A stretch of DNA of 64,000 bases from Anarhynchus alexandrinus. Its lineage: Eukaryota > Chordata > Aves > Charadriiformes > Charadriidae. Location: NCBI GenBank assembly GCA_008711295.1, contig VUYV01000054.1:2540595-2604594 (forward strand), given 5' to 3'. This document shows positions 24,150-41,534 of this stretch, in pieces; within the stretch, counting starts at the first letter, position 1; each line of letters starts with the position of its first letter. The notes beneath the pieces are model-generated. The model searched no databases. It was not told the origin of the DNA and saw only the letters and a list, made by a program, of their open reading frames with translations. The position numbers and the translations under genes were made by a program.

Positions 24150-24420
24150 TTTTAATTAGGAAAATAGTAAGTTTGCTGACTTTTCTATTCTAATCCTGTT
24201 CCGTTCTCGGTAACGGCTCTTATTGTAATAAACAGCACCATAGCCCAGACTTGAAGGCTAATGACTGTTGATGGGAAATATTTTGTTTCATAACAGCGGC
24301 CGCAGCCAGCAGAGCACATGAGAACATTTTTTCAGGAACATGGAAGATGCTATTTTTAACTGTTCTCCCCCATATTTATGGTGCTTGGAGGAAAGATGCG
24401 CCAGTTTAAACACGTTGCAG
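24150..24420. promoter_or_regulatory. Candidate conserved non-coding element
   Basis: AT-rich unique sequence with TAATTA at 24153-24158, a GCGGCCGC octamer at 24297-24304 and no coding potential. Regulatory function is inferred only. Confidence 0.3.
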
Positions 24421-25331
24421 CAATATGCACCAATTAACTCCGTCCATGCCATGGAGAGGCAATGGGCAAAAGTCCCAGTTTTGTGACTGGGTGGTGGGAT
24501 GACCATGCTCACTGTAGGCTGGTTTCCTCACCATCTGTCCATCTATAGCTTTAGAGCACCCAAAACCAAGACTATCACTATCAGGACACGACACTGTGCT
24601 CTGTGCACTGCCACCCAGCCCAAAAACGCACCTTTTCACGCTGGCTCTGGGCCAGCAGCAGGGACAGAGCGGGGTCCGTTTGTGCTGAGTGCTGCAGACA
24701 TCCAGAGAGGGACATAAGAGCCTGGGCAGAGCAAGGAGTGGCCGATGAGGATGGTCAACAGGTGGGTGCAAGTTGCCCAGGTGTCACCTGATGCATTCCT
24801 CCCTTTGTTGGCATCCTTCAGTCCCCGCTGGGAGGGTCCTTCCCCTTGAGCAGGGCACATCCCCCATACCCAGTCGTTCCCACCTTTAAAGCCCTGTTCA
24901 GCATCATGGCTTCAATTCCTTAGTGCAGCGCAGATCCACTGAAAAAAACAGACCTGCCAAGGCTGGAGAGGCTCTCATGTGAGGCTCCAGGTAGGTCTAA
25001 GAGCTCCCAGCCAGGGCACCAGAGACATTGCAACCCAACAGCATTAATGCAGACAGAAGCGGCGTTTAAGCGCATAGTCAGTTGAAATCTTGTTCCTCCG
25101 TGTCCAACAAAAATACGTTCTTAATAGTCATGAAGCTAAGCGGAGTCACCCAGAGTTATGATTTCCTTTCAGCAGATATTTCATCTTTGGGCTGTCACTT
25201 TCACTCAGGCCATGATTAAAACAATAAACCCCGGAGAAGCCACCCTGCTCCCCGTCAACAGCTGCTTCTCCTCCACAGGCTGCGATGGGAGCCATTCATC
25301 ACCAAAAAGAGGGAGGGAAAATTAAAGACAC

Positions 25332-25350
25332 GTTATTATTATTTATTATT
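25332..25350. repeat. TTA/ATT microsatellite
   Basis: Imperfect trinucleotide run. Confidence 0.7.
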
Positions 25351-28300
25351 CAAAGCTGCCATGTTTGGCCAGCAAGCTCTCCTTGGTAAAGCAAGGGTGG
25401 TCACAGCTGTCACCTCGCAGATGTCAACCGAGGAGTGAGAAGTCACCCTGCGATGTAAGGGATGCATTACTGTTGCACATGCTCAGCACCTCTAGGACCT
25501 TCATCTCTCTTCTCATGCAACAGGCACGTCATTTTATTGGAAGAATTTCCCTTATTTACCTCTGGAAACCTTGGACATTTGCATTCCATCAGTGAAACCC
25601 CACCTTGACAAACAGCTTGCAAAGGAAAAAAAAATCAAGTATTGTCAAAATAACCAATACGTGAATCACTAACTCCTGGCCCTGGTCCCTGTGATTTTGG
25701 GCAGCCTGTTCTCCTGGACTTCTGCTCTTCCTGCCCTGTGTCTCAACCTGGATGGCATCATGGGCCCCCTCACAGCCTTAAATGATCTGGCTGATGGGGA
25801 AGGAGCAGGCATCCAGGTTGTCCTCTGAACCTGCAATGCAGGTTTTTTTTCTGTGCCTGCAATTATTGTAGAGATGATGGGCAAGATCCAGCCACCTGGG
25901 CTGGCCACAGGCCTCATTGGACAGTTGGAGGAGACCCCTAGAGCTAGCCCATGGCAGAGATGCTAGCGAAAGCAGCCTACGTCCTGCCAAGCTCAGGACA
26001 TGAAGCGTCCTGCTCAGACATTTCACTTAGGCCACAAAGACGGGCATTGCAGAAATGCAACAGTTTTCTCGGAGTTTGTTTTCCAAAGGCTCGACATGTT
26101 CCACTTCAGTAAGGCTGGAAAATCTATCGTGTCAGTGCTCCTGCCATGCCTGCGCATATTTGCATTTTCCTTACAGTATTTTTAGAGATTTCCACTCCTT
26201 GGCCTGATTTGGGATGAAGTCAAATATGCAAAATCTTGGAAGCTGCCACAGGAAACGAAACTCCATTTTTCAACCAGCTTTAGATACAGCCTTCGGCCAT
26301 GGTGATAAATTTTCTGCCAGCCTGGAAAGCTGCACTCGCCTCCCAGATAAGGGCCCAACATGGTCCAGAATGTCTTTGTCCCCCAGCCAGCTTGGGGAGG
26401 TGCTGCCGTCCCACCCCTCTGAGGATGGGCTGAAGCTTCTCACAAGACACTGCTTCTCTGACATGTGGCAGAGCTCTCTGGCTCCTTGTCCCATCCAGCC
26501 CTCCTGAGCCAGAGGAGTGGAGAGCTCAGTTATCTCTCCATGCCTCATCAGCTCTCCTCCAAGACAGCCCCATTCCCCAGGGGTCCCGTATCTACAAGAC
26601 TCTCATCTTATTGCTGAGGCAGGGGAAGAAATGATGGGGCTGTCTTGGAAGAAGCTCAGTTCCCAGCTCTATAGAAAGACCAGCCTTGGCTCAGCCACGT
26701 CAACCCACACGTCCGCTGAAGACTTACCAGCACAGCTCCTCCAGAAACTGTTTCTACCTGCACCACAACAACAGCCAGGCAGTTTTGTGGGGTGCAGTCC
26801 CACAGGCAAAGCACCTGCTGTGGGTGTCAACTCCTTCCACTGTGGCAATGGACCTGTTTTGTCCTCCTGGTCAGACGCACGCCTTTCTGGTCCACAGTGA
26901 GCAGCGCTTCCCAGGCAGGATGGCTCTTCACCTGAGCTCACTCTCCTGAGGAGGAAGACACCCTTAGCTGTCTTCACGCTTCTCATAACAGGGGATGAAG
27001 CACACTCTGGCGCTGCATTTGTTTTTCCACTAACCACAAAAGCCTTTTATGGAGCGACATCCCATTACATTAATCCTGCCTTCGTCTCTAGTTTGACCAT
27101 AGTCCACACGTGTTACCAGGTGAGTCCCAAGTCTGCACACTTGTTGGAGGGAGAGCCACAACATTAGCTCAGCAGCGTTATGAGGACCCACCTCAGAAGC
27201 ATGGCGTGACCTCTCCTGTCCAGGGACAAGCTTTGCTGGGAGCACCCACCATGCCAGCCCTGTGCTGGGAGGAGGGAGCCATGGGAAACCCATATGTCCC
27301 ACGCTCACCTCAGGGAAAGCTCACCACCTCCTCCGCTCGTTTGGGTTGGTCATGTAGGAGCGCTCATCTCCTTTGCACACAGCTGCTTTTTGGGCAAGTG
27401 AGACTGGCCTCACTGCCCAGCCCCCAAAATAGGGTGCTTTGTGGTGTCCTGAGATGTGTTTATAGCGTGGCTAATTTTAGCACCTCCCATTCGCAAGGAG
27501 GGCTCCACCCGGCCCTGCACGCAAACCACCTCTGGGCTGGAAAACAGCAGCTGTGAGGCAACATCTGGCATCGCTCGGACAGGCAGAGGCAGGAAGCGAA
27601 GGAAAACAGCGTCTGTCCGAGGCTGCCGAGGGACTCCAGCTAGACAGAGAGCAGAATTTGGCCAAGACACTGGAAAGAGTAACTCTAATCTTAAAAAAGT
27701 TATTAAAAAAAAAAAGGAGACACTGTAAGATGCCGGTTACCGTTTGTCATCCTTCAGCCTGCTGTTAACTCCTGCCATGCTTTTCCCTGCTGTGACATGG
27801 AGATGTCAACCCCTCCTGCCTTAAAGTCATTTGGGCTTCTTCTTGACAGATGGAGGCCTCAGGGCCCCATCCCAGCATCGTTCCAGGACCCCAGCACATG
27901 GGCTGGGAGGCTGCAGGGGAGCACAGGGCAAGGTCCAACCATCTCCTGGCCCCACCTTGATAGAGGACAAACCCTTACTTTTCAACTTCATTTAAAAATC
28001 AACACTTGGCTCTTAGATGATGCAACAACCTTGCTGAGGTTCCCTCCACTCAGGGCACTCTGGCCCCAGTAGCCCCACAGATGCCCTCCTGCTCCACAGC
28101 AGGCACCAAGGGGTGTAGAAGAGAGTTTGGGCACACCTTATGGTCCTGACCAGCCCCCAAAAAGTGGTTGTTGGCCTGCCTTCCCTCCCAGAGACTTTTT
28201 TTTTTTTTGGTAAGACCTAACTTCTGAATGGCCTTGGTTGCACACCTCATCCCTTAACCACCTGCTGGTAGGAAATGCAGGTGCTCCAGGCTTGTGAAAG

Positions 28301-30734
28301 GAGGTGGGGTTTCCCTGCTCCTCTACTATGAATTTTGCCATTCCGTGTGATTTCACCACATTTGATGAGCAGGCAGAATCACACAGAATAACCCAGTTGA
28401 GCCTCACTTGGCTGGAAGGGAAGCTTTTGGTGCTGAGCCCCAAATCCAGGCAGCAGAGACCCAACCAAGCCACTGGGCAGCTGCTCCCGACCAGCTGGGA
28501 TCTTGCTGCAGGGGCAGAAGCAGGGAAGGGTGAGCAGGAAAGCCTCCCATGAGAAAAATCCCAGGTGTGGAGGCACCTGGGGGCTTCCCACAAACAGGGT
28601 GATGTGGGTGAGGGGCAGCAGTTGCCCAATGCTCTGTGATGGTTTAGGAGCCAGAGCCATGTTTTAAGAGCAGCAGGGATATTTCCATGGATGACTTTTG
28701 GACTACAGGGGTCCAAGTCACTCAAGCACTTTTGAAAAGCTTCACCCTCAAGCCTCAGGTGCATGGAGTTTACAAATTAAAGTGCAGATGGGGATTATTT
28801 AGGTATAACATTCCTATTTTGGTAATTAATTGCCAGCAAGAGAAAGCAGAGATGCCAGGGAACACTGTCAAGCACTGTCCTGGTGCCTGGGTGCCCAGCC
28901 CTGGCCACAGGCACCAAATTTCTCCTCTTCCTTCCCAGAGCTGTGCTAACACAACAGCGGATGAAGGGCTGAGCAGCCTGCTGGACAAACATATCAGCCG
29001 AAAACCTTTTTGGCACATTTATTGAGTGTTTTCCTACAATCACAGAGATCTATAGCTACACACCTTTTCACTTTGCTGATGTTTTAAGCATCTTCCTCTT
29101 TCCCACCAGCACAGAGCAGAGAGGGAGGGCAGGGTTGAGGGCCAGCCTCTGCCTTGGATAAAGCAACAACCTCCCCAAAACCTCAAGGCCAGCTCTGACC
29201 CTCTATGAAGCGGGAAAGTTTACACTCACACTTCTCGTAGCTCTCCAACCCCTCTGCCCTTCCAGCCTCCCAGTCCCACCATCCCATCCCACCCAACCCT
29301 ACTGTGGGGGAGGTGGTTGGGTTAGGCAATGCAGGTTTTCCAGTGGGTCAGGGAGCCCTCATCTGAGTTTAGGGTCACCTTTGGGCAGGGATTTTTTTGT
29401 AAGTACCCAGAGCAGCTGGGCACAGCTTCATCTGCTTTGCAAGCCTCAGTCATGTCTGAGCCACGACCAGCCTCTCCTTCCCTACTGGGAACAAGAAGAA
29501 AACCCTCCACGGGAACAGCCAAGATGTCTCTCCAGGACAGATGGGGAGTCTGGCAGACAGCTGCAGGGATTAGCTACATGACTTTGAAATATTCCTGGAA
29601 GCAGCAAGGGGTGCTGCAGAGAAAGCCAAGAGAGTAAAGGGCCCCCATGGCTTCACCTGGCAGCCCCAGATCCTTCCAGCACACTGCAAAGGGCAAGCTG
29701 GAAGCCATGCCAAAGTTTGGGGAAAGATGCAATTCAGGCACACATGTTGCTCGAGATGGGCTCCTGGGAGAGGCTCTGTGCTGGGCATGGCCAGAGGAGC
29801 AGTGCTGGCAGTGCTTCAGCTCATGGCTTTCTAGGGCAGCCCATCCAGGTGGGTGCAAGCAGCAGCCACAGATCAGAGAGCTGGACCTAGAAGGGACCAG
29901 CCATGCTGCAGAAATGGAAAGTTTCCAGGGGCATGGTGCAGTTTGAGACCAGCATCACTCCAGCTGCTGGAGTTCAGGCTCCCCGAGTGGAAAGAAAACC
30001 ATCCCCAGAACAAGATCAAGGACTTACCTTAACACGTCTCTTTTTCAGCATTCCCACAGCTGTTGGGTTGTCACTGGAAGGAAACCTCAATCAAGAAGCC
30101 TCATGCTCAGCCCCTGCATCCACGTATTTGTCATTAAGACTTTCCAGCTGAAAACTAATCTAACACCGGTTATGATCAGAATAAGCGGGGCTGGATCTAC
30201 TCATCCTGATCCCAAAGAGAGGTTGTGATGAAGATAAGCAGTGTCACTTCTCGTCAGCAAGTAGTAAGTTTTAGATATGTCTTTCCTAGAGAGATGACGC
30301 CCAAGTGAGTTAGGTATCTACTCCCACGGGGGGGACACTATGTGGCTGTAATGTATGTTCAGCAGATACCTACAGAAGCAGCATGCAGCAGCCTCCCCGC
30401 ACACAGCAGTAGCTGCACGCTGCTTCTGCCATAGATTTTTTGGTCATGATGGGAAATCCAGGCCAAACTGGGACCTGAAGCTCCATGGGGTGGTAAATCA
30501 GAGTGCATTGGTGACTTGCAGCCATCAGGTGAGGAGCCACAGCACAGTGGTGCCAGGTAGGGAGATAGACACGTGCCCAAAGTGAGCTCAGATGAGCTGG
30601 CTGCAGGTCTGGATGGACATCTGAGGCTTGTTTCAACTCAGTCCAAACCACTCCAGTCTCAAAATCAACTTGGAAGCTATGTTATTTTCAAGTCTACTTC
30701 TTTTGGCAACCAAGAAATAATAAGTAAAGGCTGA

Positions 30735-30751
30735 TATTATTATTATTATTT
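30735..30751. repeat. ATT microsatellite
   Basis: About five tandem ATT units. Confidence 0.75.
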
Positions 30752-31884
30752 CAGCTTCAGAGTGGTGATTAATCAGGTTTGCAAGGAAAGCAGCTTGGCT
30801 GACTGCTGAGGTCTTTGCAGAGATACCCATCTCCCTTTAAGATGGACTCTCCATGGGTTGGGATGCTGAAAGTTATCTGCTCCGTGGATTCATCCCGGTT
30901 ACCAACCCATGGATGGTTAAAAGCCAGATCAGCAGAGAAACAGGAGGCCAACACAGACACACTCAGGATTCCCAACATTTGACTAAAATCTGAATGAATC
31001 GCTTAGAGACCAAGAAGGGAAGCCAGAAACCCACCAGCCCCACACACCCAGCATCTCTCCCCACCAACAATAGCTCCCAGCAGAGACCTGCTCTCTGAAA
31101 CGTAACTCACCAGCTCCATGCCAGTCTGCTGTCCTTCCCCACCCCTACTTTATTAGCCTGCACTAATTAGCCCTCATTAGCCTCTGAGTTCCTTCTAACC
31201 ACATCCTTTGCTTTGCAGTGGAGTGTTTTCCCTGCTGAGCTCATCTCTTTTTGCTCCCTGCACAGGTGGTGGGACTCAACCCTTACCCTCTCCTAAATTG
31301 TGATTTTCCCTCCTCCTGTCCCTCCTTGTTGGTCACCCACCCCCAGCACCCACACATGGATTCCCAGCCCTCCCTCCCCTCTCTTCTCTGAAGGGACATC
31401 CCCCTGCACCCCTTATGCCCCACTTCCAGACCCACGTGGGTGTCTCACCAGCCCAGTGGGCTGTAGAGAGCCGGGGGCAAAGCCACGGGTGTGTCTCACC
31501 TCTTCCTGAAAACCATCTCTTTTAGGAGAAGTCTTTGGGGATGCTTCCTGCCCTACGCTCCTGCTGAACTCGTTTGCAGCTGCCTGCATTGCCAGAAGGA
31601 TCCTGTGGTCCAGGCAAGGGCTGTTGACACAGCATCCATCTCTGCCCGACTCACTGGCTGGCTCGCACAGCACATGCTGCAGAGGGGTCCCCATCTCCGA
31701 CCGGCTGCATGGCATCCCCAGGATAAGCCTGCTGGGCAGGAACCCATGAGCCCCACTGGCTCCAGTCCCCCTGTTCCCCCACCGAAGGCTCCGGCGTGTT
31801 CCCAGCCCCAGCCAACACTGTAGGGCAGCAACACGTGACACATTTGTGGCAGCTTATAGAAAGGATTGGGGAGACTTTTCCCCT

Positions 31885-31890
31885 TTTATT
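31885..31890 (-). terminator. Distal PRRX1 poly(A) signal candidate
   Basis: The minus strand reads TTTTTCAATAAAAGG. A GT-containing region lies about 35-55 bases downstream, about 3.6 kb past the PRRX1 stop. Confidence 0.45.
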
Positions 31891-34530
31891 GAAAAAGATC
31901 ATTTCTATTCTAGTGCAAACACTGTACATTTTACATCACAAAGCAAGAGATAATTTACAGGATACATTTCCATCTGGGAATCCCTCCTGTGGCTTCACGC
32001 GTCAAGCTCCACCAGCCTCATCAATCATCCATCCCTGTCATGCTCAAAAATCCCACTGAGAGGGAATCAGCCACCTATTTCTGTGTCGAGAAAAGGGAGG
32101 CCTGAGAAAACAGCGTTCATACAAAGCAGGCGAGAGGAATGTGCCTCAAGACCATTTTCTCCCCTGAATGGTACCCAAACTCAGTGATAATTGGGGTAAC
32201 CATGGCAACTTCCTAGAGACTTAAAGTCTACTAAAACCCTGGAGAACTCCATGCTTTCAGGATAAGGCCCTTAATTTGCACATATATTTACATGGTTCAA
32301 TAAAATAGATTAAACGTACACTATCATAAAATTTTGCTTTGGCTTGACAGACAACTAGACACTGCCCGTTGGCTGAAGTCATCAGCAATTAAGAAACAAA
32401 CAAAACCCGTCCATTCATCCAGCAAATCCATGTTAATGAAGCAGTATTGTCTCGGATGCTCTGGTTTACATCTTGATGTCGCCCAGCTCAAAGGTGATGT
32501 AAAGGTCTCATCTGTACTAACAACAGCCCAGTCAGCTGTGATGGCATACCCAACCAAGTAGCCCAACCCAAGGCAAGACCCAACTAAAACTGGAGATGCA
32601 AAATCTTACACAACCTTCCTGCGGGAGCAGCCCCATGCAAGTCAGTTCAATCCCTCACACAAATAAAGTGAGAAGGGTGAACAAGGGTTTGCACAGGCAT
32701 TTATGTGAACCTCCTTCACGTAAACATCACACAGGGATGGATATCTCGGTCCACAGATGGATAACAGGGTAACAGAAGCTTCATGCTCTCTGAACTGTCT
32801 CCTTTCTAACTTCAGAAATGGATGCCTGGACACAGATACTAAGGAAAGCTGCTCAAGGTGATTTTTCTTACTGCTGAAAAAGTGAGCAAAGACTAGGGGA
32901 AAGCCACAGGCCACCAAGATGCTGAAGAAAAGAGCTGAAACCCTCCAGGGTGGACATTTGGGCAGCCTCAGGCCACCGTGGGGGAGTTGGTTCAGGCTGC
33001 TGTCGCTGCTGGGATGTTGGTGGATTGCAGAGGAAGGCAGCAAGGGAAGGAGAGGGGAGAGCACCAGGCTAAGGCACTCAATGATCGATTCAACCTCTGA
33101 GTAACATTACATTGCACCAAGTCCTTTTTCTTTCTGATTGTGCAGGACATGTTCTTCAATAGTTTCTCTGTTTGTGTAGGCACAGGAACGAAGAGTGAGT
33201 TTCTAAGTGAAGGCTGAGATTTCCAATGTGATCACTTGGCTCCAGCAGCTGGAATGACACTACTCATGACAGAAATATTTTGGTTTAGAGATGTTGGCTT
33301 CTCCAGACTACAGAAGGAAAGGCCAAAAAAAGGGATCAAACAGAACATCATGGATTTCTTAAAACGCAGTGCTTGTCCAGCCCTGCTTCCCCCACTGGTG
33401 TTCTGTCCACAAATGTGATCTGAGACTTCTAGGTTTTTGTCCTGATCACAACCGTATTTCCTTTTTTCCCCCTCAAAAATATCCATACAGGGAGAAAAAA
33501 CAAATCCAGCAGCAACACACACAATCACGGGTCAACTTACACCAGTTTGGATTTGGGACTTTTTTCCCCAGTGTTAGCTCAAATACTTTGGCTGGATTTC
33601 CATTCATCCTCTGCCAGTTCAATTTTCACCTTCACTTTAAAGAGATTTCTTTCTCATTTCCTGCAACATACTATTTCAGACTATCAAAGCCCACTGTCAG
33701 ACATCTATATATGCCCAGCATGTCTGCAGCAAACACCAAGATGAAGACCTAAGCCACTCTACCAGAAGTATCCCTCATGACTGAGCTTCATTCTCCTTTC
33801 CCTTATGGTCCAACCTGGACCGTGGAGTAGCACTGCTACCTTCAGTGGGACTATTCCATGGCAAAGTCCCACTTTGTTTGGGCACAAGCACTATTTGCCA
33901 TAAATAAGTCCCCTCCTCTTCTCAAATTTGAATGATGCAGTCATCACCAGCAACATGAAAGATCCTAATTTCCTCAGGATGCTTGCATGGAACCCTTTTG
34001 GGGTGCATCTCCTCTACTCTTCATGCAGAGAAGGTGCTTAGGTCCTAATTAGCTCTCCAGACCCCAGGGAAGGGAGGACAGCAGGTAGGGAGAGCAAAGG
34101 AGAGTGGTTAAGGCTACGGGACAAGCCTCACTGGGCAGTGTTATGGGAAATGGGGGAAGATCGGTCTTTGTGTGGGATGCTCCCTGCTGAGACATTATCT
34201 GCCCTCAGAGGGGCTGGCAGAGACTTTCCATGGGGATGTCCTTGTGTGTTCCCAAGAGCCACATGAACCTACCTGACTGGAGAGGAGATCCTCGTCTTAT
34301 TCTATGAAGCTGCAAACGCCCATGGGAAAAAATCTGCAAAGGAGTATGGCTCCCTCCAGCTCCACTTCTTTGGGGTTTCTCACGGGAAGATGTGAGCTGG
34401 CCATTTCAAGCACTGCCCGAGGCTACCGGGAAGAGCTCTGACAAGGGTGAGAGAGGCTGTGGCTGGAATTTCAATGCACGGCTCCAGGAACCTGGATGCA
34501 GCACAAACATCCCAAACATTTTCAATGGAT

Positions 34531-34536
34531 TTTATT
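34531..34536 (-). terminator. Proximal PRRX1 poly(A) signal candidate
   Basis: AATAAA on the minus strand, about 0.9 kb past the stop. An ATTAAA lies just upstream of it and a T/GT-rich segment just downstream. Confidence 0.5.
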
Positions 34537-34570
34537 TTGTTTAATAAAAAACACCAACCAAGCTTGCATG

Positions 34571-34608
34571 TATATCTTATATATATAAATATATACAGTA
34601 TATATAAA
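34571..34608. repeat. AT-rich dinucleotide-like run
   Basis: Imperfect TA repeats in the PRRX1 3'UTR, just upstream (in transcript sense) of the proximal poly(A) candidate. Confidence 0.8.
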
Positions 34609-35316
34609 ACAAATGCATCTGGACAACGCCTTTCCCCGTGGCGCAAACTGTAAGGCATAGAAAGGAGTGACCTAACAGTCCTATTCTTGGCACTACAGAG
34701 CAATCCCTCCCACTACAACCCCCCACCGCTCACACACCCACATTGGCTTTTCTCTCTTCTTTGGCTTTTCAAGACGGCAGTGCCGGGAATACTCAAGAAA
34801 GCAATGAAGCACTGCGAAGCCCAAGGAGGTCTTCCTCACGCCTCGGACTGGTCCAGGCAACCCAGGCAGGACAACCCCATCTCGTTGCACCAACAGGCTT
34901 CTCCCAGACTAACGGTAACGGTTGCGCCTCTGTGGCACAAGGGACTGGAGGGATGAAGGGTCAGGCAGATACAACGGAAAGCGGTGACCAAACAACTTCT
35001 TCTTCTAGGGTGAGCTGGGGCAGGGGGGGAGAGGAGCAAGCTTTGCATCTCAGCATGGTGGTGGGTGGGACACGTCCACGGGCTGAGATCGGCAGAGGTT
35101 TCTTTTTGCAGTCCCATACAAAAATGGAAACCAACAAGGGTGAGACTGTCCTTTACTGAAGAAGCTCGTAGTATATTGAGCAGAAGCAATAAACCTGACA
35201 ATAACAAGAAAAAAAAATGGTGGCATTATCCCAAAAGGAAGGAGGAACCTTGTCATCACGAGCGGTTCAGTTTGCTCCCAATTTGGTCCCCATGTTCAAT
35301 TCTGGGTTAGGGTTGG

Positions 35317-35380
35317 CTTTTTTTCTTCTTTTTTTCCTTTTTTTTTGGTTTTTTTTTGGTTTTGTTTTTTTTTTCTTTCA
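35317..35380. repeat. A-rich tract (minus strand) in the proximal PRRX1 3'UTR
   Basis: T-rich on plus, with G and C interruptions. On the transcript strand it is an encoded A-rich stretch about 75 bases past the stop. Confidence 0.85.
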
Positions 35381-35452
35381 GCACAAACAAGTTGCAAAGC
35401 AGGACGGGTGCTGTTGAATTTTCTCCTTCTGCAAGGCAGCTGCCTCCAGTCG

Positions 35453-41534
<6,082 letters not shown>

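Larger units (their letters stand above)
24421..31870. other. Intergenic stretch between the genes, no gene recognised
   Basis: Only small overlapping frames are present, none resembling a known domain. Short ATT-type microsatellites occur at about 25332-25350 and 30735-30751. No MROH9-like exon was recognised, although short divergent exons could be missed by eye. Confidence 0.55.
31870..35452 (-). other. PRRX1: PRRX1 3' untranslated region (extent inferred)
   Basis: No frame with protein similarity follows the stop. Candidate cleavage signals on the minus strand are AATAAA at 34531-34536, with a GT-rich downstream region, and AATAAA at 31885-31890, also with a GT-rich downstream stretch. 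The region includes an A-rich tract (35317-35380) and an AT-rich run (34571-34608). The full extent to the distal site is an inference from mammalian 3'UTR length and signal quality. Confidence 0.55.

Noticed and set aside
28138..28764. 208-codon open frame on minus
   Set aside because: No family resemblance, overlaps other frames, and contains a lysine run from a homopolymer.
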